Source of the DNA: an uncultured bacterium | GTDB lineage: Bacteria; Cyanobacteriota; Vampirovibrionia; Gastranaerophilales; Gastranaerophilaceae | DNA length: 60,708 nt | Assembly: GCA_902766395.1 (NCBI GenBank) | Contig: CACXDL010000098.1 | Location: 1 to 60,708, forward strand | Direction: 5' to 3' | Shown here: piece after piece, positions 45,149-54,172 of the stretch | Layout of the letters: every line of letters starts with the position of its first letter | Numbering within the stretch: the stretch's first letter is position 1 | The notes under the pieces: generated by a model | The model's input: the letters and a program-made list of their open reading frames with translations, nothing else | What the model was told of the DNA's origin: nothing | Database searches by the model: none | Position numbers and translations under genes: made by a program

Positions 45149-47029
45149 ATGTTTACAGGATATCTGGATAATAAGTTTGACGTAATAGTAGTTGGCGGCG
45201 GGCATGCAGGGTGTGAAGCAGTAATGGCTTGTGCACGTTTAGGATTAAAAGTTTTGCTTACTACTTTAAATGTTGAAAATATTGCCCTGCAACCGTGTAA
45301 TCCTGCTGTCGGAGGTCCTGCAAAATCAACTTTGGTAAGAGAAATTGACGCCTTAGGCGGAGTTATGGGAGAGGTTACTGATGCTACTTATTTGCAAATG
45401 AAGGTTTTAAATTCTTCAAAAGGACCGGCCGTACGCGCTTTGCGAGCTCAGTCAGATAAAGCAGAATATTCAAGATATATGCGAAATCTCTTGGAATGTA
45501 ATGATAATATTTTTATAAAACAATGTTGTGTAGTTGATTTAAAAGTTGAAAATGATGAAATTGTTGGTGCAATTGATGAATATGGAACGGAATATTCATC
45601 AAGAGCAGTTGTCTTAACAACAGGCACATCATTAGAAGGCAAAATTTTTGTCGGATTACGTTCATACAGCGCAGGACGTTTGGGTGAAAAAGCTGCAATA
45701 GGTTTGTCAGATGCATTGCACAGGCTTGGTATTGAAACAAAAAAACTCAAAACAGGAACTCCTGCAAGGGTAGATAAAAGAACGATTGATTATTCGAAAA
45801 TGATTATTCAGCCGGGAGATGAAGAATTAAACTTTTTCTCATTTAAACCAAATCGTCCGATTAGAAAAACATATCCATGCTATTTGACAAAAACAAATGA
45901 AGAAACACACAAAATCATTAAAGAAAATCTTGACAAATCTCCTATGTATCAAGGTTTGATACATGGCGTAGGCCCTCGTTATTGCCCTTCAATTGAAGAT
46001 AAAGTTGTCAGATTTGCATCAAATCCTTCTCATCACATATTTATTGAGCCTGAGGGACTTGGTACTTATGAAACATATATTCAGGGTTTTTCTACAAGTT
46101 TGCCAATTGATGTTCAGATCAGAATGTTAAGAACTCTTCCGGGGTTAGAAAAATGTCATATGATAAAACCTGCTTATGCCGTTGAATATGATTATGTTCC
46201 TGCAATACAAACTACTCATTCTTTAATGTCTAAAAAAATCAAAGGCTTATTTTTTGGTGGTCAAATCAACGGAACAAGCGGTTACGAAGAAGCAGCTGCT
46301 CAAGGTTTAATTGCGGGTATAAATGCGTTTAATTATATAAACGGCTCTGAAATGCTGGAATTATCAAGAAGTTCTTCTTATACCGGAACATTAATTGATG
46401 ACTTGGTAACAAAAGATATTCAGGATCCGTATAGAATGCTGACATCTCGCTCAGAGTACAGGCTACTTTTAAGGCAGGATAATGCTGATGAACGCTTAAC
46501 ACCTATTGGGCATAAATTAGGACTGATTGATGATGCTCAATATTTCAGATTTGAAGAAAAACAAAGATTAATAAAAGAAGAATCACAGCGTCTTGAAAAT
46601 GTAAAAATTCCTGCAAACGATGAAACAAAATCAATACTTGCTAAATATGGAGAGCATATAGATCGTGGTATGAGAGCCTCGGAACTTTTAAAACGTCCAA
46701 ATATAGATTATAAAATCATTTGTGAACTTGATAAAAATACTGCCACATTGCAAGTTCCAAGAGATGTCTACGAACAAATTGAAGTTATTATAAAATATGA
46801 AGGCTATTTGAAACGTCAGGAAGAGCAAATATCTCAGGCTTCAAAACTTGAAAAATTCAAAATTCCTGAAGATATTGATTATTCCAAAATCGAACATATT
46901 TCTTCCGAAACAAAGGATAAACTATCAAAAATCAGACCTAAAGATTTGGCTCAGGCTTCTCGTATTGGGGGAATCAAACCTGCTGATATTTCTATTTTAA
47001 TGGTTCTTTTGGATAAGCACAGAGTTTAG
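45149..47029 (+). CDS. mnmG: tRNA uridine-5-carboxymethylaminomethyl modification protein MnmG
   Basis: This FAD protein acts with MnmE on U34 of tRNA. About 626 residues: FAD motif VVGGGHAGCEA near the start, PCNPAVGGPAKSTLVREIDALGG, TGTPARVDKRTID, GLFFGGQINGTSGYEEAAAQGL, and a C-terminal helical domain (SRIGGIKPADISIL). The partner mnmE is not here. The upstream in-frame ATG (45101) adds 16 residues that do not fit the family. Confidence 0.95.
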   Translation: MFTGYLDNKFDVIVVGGGHAGCEAVMACARLGLKVLLTTLNVENIALQPCNPAVGGPAKSTLVREIDALGGVMGEVTDATYLQMKVLNSSKGPAVRALRAQSDKAEYSRYMRNLLECNDNIFIKQCCVVDLKVENDEIVGAIDEYGTEYSSRAVVLTTGTSLEGKIFVGLRSYSAGRLGEKAAIGLSDALHRLGIETKKLKTGTPARVDKRTIDYSKMIIQPGDEELNFFSFKPNRPIRKTYPCYLTKTNEETHKIIKENLDKSPMYQGLIHGVGPRYCPSIEDKVVRFASNPSHHIFIEPEGLGTYETYIQGFSTSLPIDVQIRMLRTLPGLEKCHMIKPAYAVEYDYVPAIQTTHSLMSKKIKGLFFGGQINGTSGYEEAAAQGLIAGINAFNYINGSEMLELSRSSSYTGTLIDDLVTKDIQDPYRMLTSRSEYRLLLRQDNADERLTPIGHKLGLIDDAQYFRFEEKQRLIKEESQRLENVKIPANDETKSILAKYGEHIDRGMRASELLKRPNIDYKIICELDKNTATLQVPRDVYEQIEVIIKYEGYLKRQEEQISQASKLEKFKIPEDIDYSKIEHISSETKDKLSKIRPKDLAQASRIGGIKPADISILMVLLDKHRV

Positions 47030-47038
47030 CAAATAATT

Positions 47039-47962
47039 TTAAAAAATATTTTTGATAAATTTTTTCAAAATATTATTTCTGTAAAGTTTGATGTCTTGAA
47101 AGTTAATGGCTTTTTTGTCTTTGCATACAATAGTTAATGAAGATTTCGTTTTTGAGATAATCTCAGCCGGTTGTCCGCATACAGTGTCAACAACTTGAAA
47201 ATTATATGGATTTACTATATAAAACTTATTATTATATGTAATATAGGTTGGTAAAAAAGGATGGAGTGCTCTTATAGTTCTGGAGATTTCATCTGAAGTT
47301 TGATTTTTAAAATCAAGCATGCGTTCTTCACCTGAAATGTGAGGGTAATACGAAGCATATCTCTCATCTTGATTTATGGGGGCAATGATTTTGTAATTCA
47401 TGTCGTTAAGTAATTCTGTAAGTGTTGTTCGGGCGGTAATAACAGTTCTCTCTCTTAGTTCTTTTGAGGTATCTGTTTCATATATTGGTACTCTCTCTTG
47501 TCTAAGTATTTCTCCAGCGTCATAACGTTCATTTACAAGATGAATTGTTACACCAGAGAATTTTTCCCCGTGTAAAATAGTTTGCATATAAGGGTTTGGC
47601 CCTCTGTATTTTGGTAAAAGTGACGGATGAATATTAATTGTTGCGATCGTAGGTACTTTGTATGTCTCAGGGGTTATTTTTTCTTTCCATGTTCCGACAA
47701 TTAACAAATCAACGTTTAATTTAATTAGTAAGTTTCTGAATTCTTTGCTGTTTACTGACTTAAATCTGTATTCAGGTATTTTGCTTTCTTTTAGGAGTGT
47801 GACTTCCGGAGCAGGTTTAAAAAAATCTCTGAAAAAAAGTCTGATTTTAGACATTGTAGTTTGTTCATATCGTAATACCCCGCAAATTTTAGCCCCGGCC
47901 TCCTGAGCGCCAAGTATAATATTTGCAAGCATTATTCCTTTCCCAATAATAAATACCTTCAT
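47039..47962 (-). CDS. Formyltransferase family protein (Fmt/ArnA-like)
   Basis: A 307-residue protein with the catalytic formyltransferase motif INIHPSLLPKYRG (Asn, His) and VTIHLVNERYDAGEIL (Asp), followed by a C-terminal beta domain like FMT_C. The N-terminus (MKVFIIGKGIM) is not the usual Fmt start (MGTPxFA), so it may formylate a sugar nucleotide or other amine rather than Met-tRNA; no sugar genes are adjacent. ATG at 47962 has TATAAT 6 nt upstream, which supports it over 47989. Confidence 0.75.
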   Translation of the reverse strand: MKVFIIGKGIMLANIILGAQEAGAKICGVLRYEQTTMSKIRLFFRDFFKPAPEVTLLKESKIPEYRFKSVNSKEFRNLLIKLNVDLLIVGTWKEKITPETYKVPTIATINIHPSLLPKYRGPNPYMQTILHGEKFSGVTIHLVNERYDAGEILRQERVPIYETDTSKELRERTVITARTTLTELLNDMNYKIIAPINQDERYASYYPHISGEERMLDFKNQTSDEISRTIRALHPFLPTYITYNNKFYIVNPYNFQVVDTVCGQPAEIISKTKSSLTIVCKDKKAINFQDIKLYRNNILKKFIKNIF

Positions 47963-47974
47963 AAGACTATTATA
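47963..47974 (-). promoter_or_regulatory. Leaderless-type promoter box of the formyltransferase gene
   Basis: On the minus strand TATAAT (47974-47969) is followed by 6 nt and ATG; it directly abuts the terminator of the upstream gene. Confidence 0.6.
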
Positions 47975-48016
47975 AAACAAAAAGAGCAATGAAATAAATC
48001 ATTACTCTTTTTGTTT
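47975..48016 (-). terminator. Terminator of the gene at 48034
   Basis: An 18-bp stem (47975-47992 with 47999-48016, one wobble) with a 6-nt loop and T run on the minus strand. Confidence 0.85.
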
Positions 48017-48033
48017 ATGCAATTTTAATAACC

Positions 48034-48807
48034 TTAATAAACTTCTTCTTCAACAGCTTCTTTAATCAAGTCTTGACGAATCATTTCTTGTGCAATTTTT
48101 AAATCATTGTAATTTTTTGCAAATTGTTTAGCCTTAACACTGTCATGATTTATTTGGTGAATAAGGCTTGTTGCAATAAATATAACAGGAGCAAAAGCTA
48201 ACGCTCCCTTGCCAGCTGTTTTTATAGATGATGGAGTTTTGGCAAGTATCTCTACTGCTTTATTTAGAACCTTACTATTATTTAATACATTCTTTGCTTT
48301 TGCTAAAATCTTCAACGAACCGTATGAAAATCCTTTTGCAGCCTGCTTCTCTGCCAATTTTGCAAAACCGTTATTAATTCCTACCATTGCAGCTATACCA
48401 CCAACGAATGTTCCAATCGTAGAAATGAGCGGATGTTTTTCTGAAAAATCTCTTGCTGTTTTGCTGTGTTTTTCAACTAAATTTTTAGCGCCCCAAACCG
48501 CAGAGAAACCTGCAAGTGTTGCACCCCATGACGCCGTTGTTCCCAATGCTTTTAAGGCTTTGAAGCCTCTAATACGGTCAGCCTTAATTCCTTGAACGGC
48601 GATTTTATCAGCTAATGTCGCAGCACCGGCAGCCAAAGGTAAAGAATAAAATATAGCATTGTCAATTCTTCTGTGCTTCTTATCATTCGTTTGTTTAGAA
48701 GCCTTGTTATATGCAATTTCTTTAAGATCTTTGTCGCTTAAATTTGCGAAACGCTCTTCAAATGGGCTCCCTTTAAAAGATACCGAATTGATTGAATTAA
48801 CTTGCAT
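48034..48807 (-). CDS. Membrane-associated protein of unknown function with N-terminal VSFKG motif
   Basis: A 257-residue protein starting MQVNSINSVSFKGSPFEE. It has several Ala/Gly-rich hydrophobic segments (about 55-72, 90-110, 128-150, 205-222), a basic middle and an acidic C-terminus (EAVEEEVY). No domain is recognised. The ATG at 48807 has GAGG at good distance; an upstream ATG at 48825 is less likely. Own terminator follows. Confidence 0.6.
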   Translation of the reverse strand: MQVNSINSVSFKGSPFEERFANLSDKDLKEIAYNKASKQTNDKKHRRIDNAIFYSLPLAAGAATLADKIAVQGIKADRIRGFKALKALGTTASWGATLAGFSAVWGAKNLVEKHSKTARDFSEKHPLISTIGTFVGGIAAMVGINNGFAKLAEKQAAKGFSYGSLKILAKAKNVLNNSKVLNKAVEILAKTPSSIKTAGKGALAFAPVIFIATSLIHQINHDSVKAKQFAKNYNDLKIAQEMIRQDLIKEAVEEEVY

Positions 48808-48896
48808 GCACACCTCAACTTTCACACTTTAATTATACATATATAAAGGTCGAATGTAAAATTTTTTGCCATTTTAATTATATAAATACACAAATA

Positions 48897-48931
48897 TTTA
48901 CAATTCCCCATGTTTCCGATATTATCGGACT
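48897..48931 (+). promoter_or_regulatory. Promoter of mtaB, leaderless type
   Basis: TTTACA (48897-48902), exactly 17 nt, TATTAT (48920-48925), 6 nt, ATG at 48932. The predicted start site coincides with the A of ATG. Confidence 0.7.
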
Positions 48932-50215
48932 ATGAGCAGATTTTACATACATACCATGGGGTGCAAATCCAACCAGTTTGAGACCTCCATTATAAAAGAA
49001 AATTTGATTTTAAATAATATGCAGGAAGTTTCAAAGATAGAAGATGCAGATTATTATATTTTAAATTCCTGCTCTGTAACGCATAAAAGCGATAATGAAG
49101 CTTTTTATCTTTTGAGAGCTGCAAAAAATAAAAATAAAGATGTAAAAACAATTATAACGGGTTGTATCGCTCAAATTGAAAAAGAAAGACTTTTGAATAA
49201 TGATTTCATCGATTATGTAATAGGAAATGACGAGAAATTACGCCTTTTTGACTATATAAGTAACGATAGCAATTTTGTTGCAAAAGATGTAATGACATTA
49301 GACAAATTTACAGAAATTGAACTTTTTGATACGTCAAAAACAAGAGCGAGCCTAAAAATACAGGATGGTTGTGACAACCGTTGCACATACTGCATTATCT
49401 GGAAAGCCAGGGGAAAAAGCAGAAGTGCAAGTCTTGAATTTATAATTAAACAGATAAACGATTTTGCAAATTCAGGATTTAAAGAGGTTATTTTAACAGG
49501 TATTCATATTGGCCAATGGGGAAAAGATATAGGTAAAACTCTATTAGATTTGGTTAAAGCAATAGAAAGTGACACAAAAATTCAAAGATACAGACTTGGT
49601 TCACTGAACCCAACTGAAATTAATGATGAGTTATTAAACTTTCTTCAAAAATCCAATAAATTCTGCCCTCATTTTCATTTATCACTGCAGTCTGCTAATG
49701 ACAAAACTTTAAAATCAATGAACAGATTTTATAAAACAGATTTTTATTTATCTCAAATCGATAAAATTAATGAAATGTTTGAAAATCCATTTTTGGGAAG
49801 CGATATAATTGCGGGATTTGCCGGAGAAACCGATGAAGATTTTGAAATAACCCGTCAAAATCTTGAAAAATCAGGACTAACCCAAATTCATACTTTCCCG
49901 TATTCTGTGCGTAAGGGTACTATTGGCGAGAGTTTACCCGATCAAAATTCAGATAAAATAAAAGAACAACGCGCAACGGTTATAAAAGAAATTTCAAAAA
50001 GGAAGTATAAATCGTTTATTGAAAGGAATATTGGGAAAACTCTGGAGGTCTTGATAGAAAAGCACAGAGACAAGCATTCCAATAATTTAAAAGGAATTAC
50101 CAGAAATTATTTGACGGTACAAATCATTTCAGGCAGAGAAGATTTATATAACTCTTTACAAACAGCAAAAATTACAAAATATGAAAAAGGCATAATATAT
50201 GCTGAATTTATATAA
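48932..50215 (+). CDS. mtaB: tRNA t6A37 methylthiotransferase MtaB
   Basis: It converts t6A to ms2t6A at position 37. The 427-residue protein has the N-terminal UPF0004 Cys (TMGCKSNQFET, NSCSVTHKSD, TGCIAQIE), the radical-SAM cluster DGCDNRCTYCIIWKARGKSRS, LTGIHIGQWG and a C-terminal TRAM-like part. The variant WKARG in place of PxARG is minor. It belongs to the MtaB branch rather than MiaB or RimO. Confidence 0.9.
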   Translation: MSRFYIHTMGCKSNQFETSIIKENLILNNMQEVSKIEDADYYILNSCSVTHKSDNEAFYLLRAAKNKNKDVKTIITGCIAQIEKERLLNNDFIDYVIGNDEKLRLFDYISNDSNFVAKDVMTLDKFTEIELFDTSKTRASLKIQDGCDNRCTYCIIWKARGKSRSASLEFIIKQINDFANSGFKEVILTGIHIGQWGKDIGKTLLDLVKAIESDTKIQRYRLGSLNPTEINDELLNFLQKSNKFCPHFHLSLQSANDKTLKSMNRFYKTDFYLSQIDKINEMFENPFLGSDIIAGFAGETDEDFEITRQNLEKSGLTQIHTFPYSVRKGTIGESLPDQNSDKIKEQRATVIKEISKRKYKSFIERNIGKTLEVLIEKHRDKHSNNLKGITRNYLTVQIISGREDLYNSLQTAKITKYEKGIIYAEFI

Positions 50216-50263
50216 TTGCAAATAAATTGACCGATAAGAGGATACATTTGCCATATTTTATGG

Positions 50264-50275
50264 TATCCTAGTATC
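50264..50275 (+). promoter_or_regulatory. Leaderless-type promoter box of the binding-protein gene
   Basis: TATCCT (50264-50269), 6 nt, ATG at 50276. Confidence 0.5.
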
Positions 50276-52123
50276 ATGACAAGGAGAGGTTTTTGGGTTT
50301 TATTATTTTGGTTGTTTATAATTGCGCTACTGTGCAAGGCTTGTATTGTGCGTGATGTAGAGATTGACAACAATTCGAAGAAAGAAGCATCGCAAACAGC
50401 TTTAACTCAAAGCTATCCGACCCCAAAAAATATTAATTTAAACGGGATTGATTACCTTCAATCACAAGCTCCTGTTGGTATTTTTGGAGGGACTTTAATT
50501 TCTTCAACAATAGGTGAAGGTCCTAAAACTTTTAATCCTTTTAATGCAAAAGATAACACCTCAGCGATTATGTCAGGAGTTATGTATGACGGGCTTTTAT
50601 CCTCTGATCCGATTACCGGAGAGCCTGTTCCAAAACTGGCAAAGGCTTTTTCTATATCACCGGATGGTAAGGCTTATACAATTTATTTAAGGGAAGGGAT
50701 AAAGTGGTCTGATGGCAAGCCTATAACTGCAGATGATGTTGTTTTTACCTGGAATAACATTATTTTTGGAGGTTATGGAGACACCTCACTTAGAGATTCA
50801 TTATATATTGAAGGGAAACTACCTACTTGCAGAAAATACGGAGATTATGTTGTTGTATTTTCTGTCCCAAAACCTTTTGCACCGTTTATCAGAAGTTTAT
50901 CTGCTTCAATTGCACCAAAGCATATATTTCTTCCTGCTGTTCAAAAAGGTAAAAAATATTTTGAGAGTTTTCTTTCGACAACAACCAAACCTGAAAATTT
51001 TGTAACATCAGGAGCCTTTAAATTAAAGGAATATGTTCCTGCACAAAGAGTTGTATTTGAACGCAACCCAAATTATTACGAAATAAATACTAAAGAAGAA
51101 AAGTTACCGTATTTAGACAGATTGGTTTATTTAATTGTAGGAGATTTGAATAATCAGGTTTTAAAATTTGAAGCGAAGGAGCTTGATATTATTTCGCTAC
51201 AAGGTTCAAAAGTTGCAAGATATAAATCACTAGAACATCATTCAGATTATAAATTATATAATTTGGGCCCTGATACAGGAACTATGTATATATCTTTGAA
51301 TTTGAACACAAGAAAAGATTCAAAAGGTAAATATTATGTAAAACCTATAAAGCAAAAATGGTTTAATGATTTAAATTTCCGCAAAGCAGTAGATTATGCT
51401 ATTGACAGAAAAAATATGGTTCTGAATATTGCAAACGGTATTGGAGAACCTTTATTTACACCTGAAAGTTTAAATTCTATATATCGAAATAAAAAACTAA
51501 AATCATACGACAAAAATTTAAATGAATCTAAAAAATTACTCAAGAAATCAGGTTTTTACACAGATAAAAAAGGCCGATTATATGATAAAGACGGGAATCG
51601 TGTAGAATTTGACTTATATACTAATGCGGGAAATACCGAGCGAGAAGCCATCGGAGTTATGGTAAAACAAGATTTGGAAGATCTTGGTATGAAAGTCAAT
51701 TTTAAGCCAATAGAGTTTAATTCCCTTGTAAATAAACTTGTTTCAACATTTGATTGGGATATGGTTATTATGGGCTTAACTGGTTCACCTTTAGAGCCAA
51801 ATGGCGGCAAAAACGTCTGGATGTCAGACGGACGTTTGCACATGTTTAATATGAGAACTCCACAGGAAGGTAAAACAGGAATTTTACCTTGGGAAAAACA
51901 GTTAGATGAAATGTTTGAAAAAGGCGCGTTAGCTACAAAATTTGAAGACAGAAAAGTTTATTACGACAAATACCAAGAAATTGTTTATAACCAAAAACCT
52001 ATGATTTATATTTATTCACCGACTCAGATTTTTGCAATTAGAAATAAATTTAAAAATATTTATCCGTCATCATTAGGTGGCTTAACTCATAATATTGAGG
52101 AGATTTATATTGGACACGATTAA
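50276..52123 (+). CDS. ABC transporter periplasmic binding protein, OppA/DppA type
   Basis: A 615-residue SBP_bac_5 family protein with an N-terminal hydrophobic segment (about 7-23) that could be a signal or anchor; the following Cys residues do not form a clean lipobox. GPKTFNPFNAKDN, YDGLLSSDPITGEPVPKLA, GIKWSDGKPITADDVVFTW and NFRKAVDYAIDR are family signatures. It captures peptides or similar ligands and delivers them to the two permease genes that follow. Confidence 0.88.
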   Translation: MTRRGFWVLLFWLFIIALLCKACIVRDVEIDNNSKKEASQTALTQSYPTPKNINLNGIDYLQSQAPVGIFGGTLISSTIGEGPKTFNPFNAKDNTSAIMSGVMYDGLLSSDPITGEPVPKLAKAFSISPDGKAYTIYLREGIKWSDGKPITADDVVFTWNNIIFGGYGDTSLRDSLYIEGKLPTCRKYGDYVVVFSVPKPFAPFIRSLSASIAPKHIFLPAVQKGKKYFESFLSTTTKPENFVTSGAFKLKEYVPAQRVVFERNPNYYEINTKEEKLPYLDRLVYLIVGDLNNQVLKFEAKELDIISLQGSKVARYKSLEHHSDYKLYNLGPDTGTMYISLNLNTRKDSKGKYYVKPIKQKWFNDLNFRKAVDYAIDRKNMVLNIANGIGEPLFTPESLNSIYRNKKLKSYDKNLNESKKLLKKSGFYTDKKGRLYDKDGNRVEFDLYTNAGNTEREAIGVMVKQDLEDLGMKVNFKPIEFNSLVNKLVSTFDWDMVIMGLTGSPLEPNGGKNVWMSDGRLHMFNMRTPQEGKTGILPWEKQLDEMFEKGALATKFEDRKVYYDKYQEIVYNQKPMIYIYSPTQIFAIRNKFKNIYPSSLGGLTHNIEEIYIGHD

Positions 52124-53081
52124 ATACATAATAAAACGAATACTTCAAACAATACCACTATTGATAATAGTGTCATTTGTAAGCTTTTTTATAATAAGAT
52201 TATCACCTGTCGATCCGTTGGCAGAATTAAAACTTAACCCTTCTGTTTCCCCTGAAACAGTTGAAAAAGAAACTCAAAGACTTGGGTTGGACAAACCTAT
52301 CATTGTTCAGTATGGGAAATGGGCAATTTCTTTTGTTAAAGGAGATTTAGGGGTTACTTCAAGCGGGGAAAAAGTAAGTACAAAGTTAGCAGAACGAATA
52401 CCAAATACATTGCTTTTGACAATAATTGTAATTTTACTGACATGGCTTGTCGGAGTTCCTTTGGGAATTATTGCAGCTGTACGCTGGAAAACCTCGCTCG
52501 ATAGGGTCTTAACTGTTTTAACAAGTATCGGAATGGCTATTCCGTCATTTTTCTTTGCTGTTTTGATGCTGATGTTCGCGGTCAAAACGGGCTGGTTTCC
52601 TATCGGTGGATTAACAAGCTCAAACTTTGCAGATATGTCCTTTGGGGGTAAATTTTGGGATATTACACATCATTTGATTTTGCCTGTATTGGTATTATTC
52701 ACAATATCTCTTGCCGGCTTACAAAGGCAAATGAGAGCAAATATGCTTGACGTCTTGGATAGTGATTATGTGAAATTTGCACGTGCAAAAGGTTTATCTG
52801 AAGGAGTTGTAATTTATAAACACGCATTAAGAAATGCTGTTAACCCTATGATAACTCTTTTAGGTTTTGAATTTGCCGGTTTATTATCCGGTGCGGCTTT
52901 AACAGAATATGTTTTTCAGTATCCTGGTTTAGGGCGACTGATATTGGAAGCTGTTTTGAAATCTGATATAAATTTAGTTATGGCATCTTTAATGATGGGT
53001 GCTATTATGTTGATTTTAGGTAATTTAATTGCGGATATTCTTTTAATAATGACTGATCCGAGAATAAGGAGTAAGGCATGA
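52110..53081 (+). CDS. Peptide ABC transporter permease, OppB type
   Basis: A 324-residue membrane protein with six helices, N-terminal segment IIKRILQTIPLLIIVSF and the ABC-coupling EAA loop (FARAKGLSEGVVIYKHALRNA). The start is TTG at 52110, preceded by GAGGAG 7 nt upstream; it overlaps the binding-protein gene by 14 bases. An earlier TTG at 52095 contains the ribosome site itself and is rejected. Confidence 0.9.
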   Translation: MDTIKYIIKRILQTIPLLIIVSFVSFFIIRLSPVDPLAELKLNPSVSPETVEKETQRLGLDKPIIVQYGKWAISFVKGDLGVTSSGEKVSTKLAERIPNTLLLTIIVILLTWLVGVPLGIIAAVRWKTSLDRVLTVLTSIGMAIPSFFFAVLMLMFAVKTGWFPIGGLTSSNFADMSFGGKFWDITHHLILPVLVLFTISLAGLQRQMRANMLDVLDSDYVKFARAKGLSEGVVIYKHALRNAVNPMITLLGFEFAGLLSGAALTEYVFQYPGLGRLILEAVLKSDINLVMASLMMGAIMLILGNLIADILLIMTDPRIRSKA

Positions 53082-54145
53082 TAAAAGAGGTGTTACGTCA
53101 ATTATGGAAAGATAAATTTGCAAGAATTGCATTAATTGTTTTAGGTTTAATTTACTTTGCTTTATTATTTGCTGATTTTATAGCTCCTTATACAAAGGAT
53201 TTTTCCGATAGAACTATGGCATATGTCCCACCATCAAAAGTTTTTACAATTGATGAGAACGGAAAATTTTCTAAACCTTATACCTACAATTACGTTAGAG
53301 ATTTTGATCAGGACAATTTGGAAATAAAATATTCTTTAGACAGAAGTCAAAAGCATTATATAAAATTCTTTGGAAAAGGCCAGCCATACAAGTTTTTAGG
53401 TCTGATAAAAATGAACAGGCACTTGTTTACAACAGACAATAACGGAAGAATCTTTATACTCGGAACAGATATCAATGGGCGTGATGTTTTTTCAAGATTA
53501 CTTTTTGGCGGCAGAATTTCAATGACAATTGGATTTCTGGCATTGTTTGTACTTTTTCCTATAGGACTTTTATATGGGGGAATATCCGGGTATTTTGGCG
53601 GGAAAGTAGATATGATTATGATGCGATTTGCTGAAGGAATTATGTCTATTCCAAGTTTTTACCTGTTAATTATCCTTGCCTCAATTTTACCTTCAGGAAT
53701 GACAAGTACACAGCGATTTTTACTTATAGTAATCATATTAGCTTTAATAGGGTGGGCCGGATTTGCCAGAGTTGTCAGAGGAATGGTTTTGTCTATTAAG
53801 AACGAAGATTATGTATTAGCAGCAAAATCCATTGGAGCTTCGAAATTCCGGATAATTACAAAACATATTTTGCCTCAAACAACTAGTTTTGTAATTGTTG
53901 CAATGACATTATCCGTTCCTTCCTATATTTTATCTGAATCAGGGTTAAGCTTTTTAGGGTTGGGTATTCAACAGCCGGATGCAAGTTGGGGTAATATGCT
54001 TAAAGAAGCGCAAGAATTTACAAATATATTATATCGCCCTTGGCTTTTAACTCCGGGATTTTTAATTTTTGTATCTGTATTGGCTTTTAATTTGATAGGT
54101 GATACAATAAGAGATGTTTTAGATCCTAAAAGTAAAGTCAGGTAG
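53078..54145 (+). CDS. Peptide ABC transporter permease, OppC type
   Basis: A 355-residue permease with an N-terminal helix, a long periplasmic loop (about 40-130), GTDINGRDVFSRLLFGGRIS and the EAA loop AAKSIGASKFRIITKHILPQ. It overlaps oppB by 4 bases and has an AAGGAG site. No ATPase (OppD/F) gene follows; an mgtC gene does. The ATPases must be encoded elsewhere. Confidence 0.9.
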   Translation: MIKEVLRQLWKDKFARIALIVLGLIYFALLFADFIAPYTKDFSDRTMAYVPPSKVFTIDENGKFSKPYTYNYVRDFDQDNLEIKYSLDRSQKHYIKFFGKGQPYKFLGLIKMNRHLFTTDNNGRIFILGTDINGRDVFSRLLFGGRISMTIGFLALFVLFPIGLLYGGISGYFGGKVDMIMMRFAEGIMSIPSFYLLIILASILPSGMTSTQRFLLIVIILALIGWAGFARVVRGMVLSIKNEDYVLAAKSIGASKFRIITKHILPQTTSFVIVAMTLSVPSYILSESGLSFLGLGIQQPDASWGNMLKEAQEFTNILYRPWLLTPGFLIFVSVLAFNLIGDTIRDVLDPKSKVR

Positions 54146-54172
54146 CTATTGGAATGAAAAGAGGGATAATAA

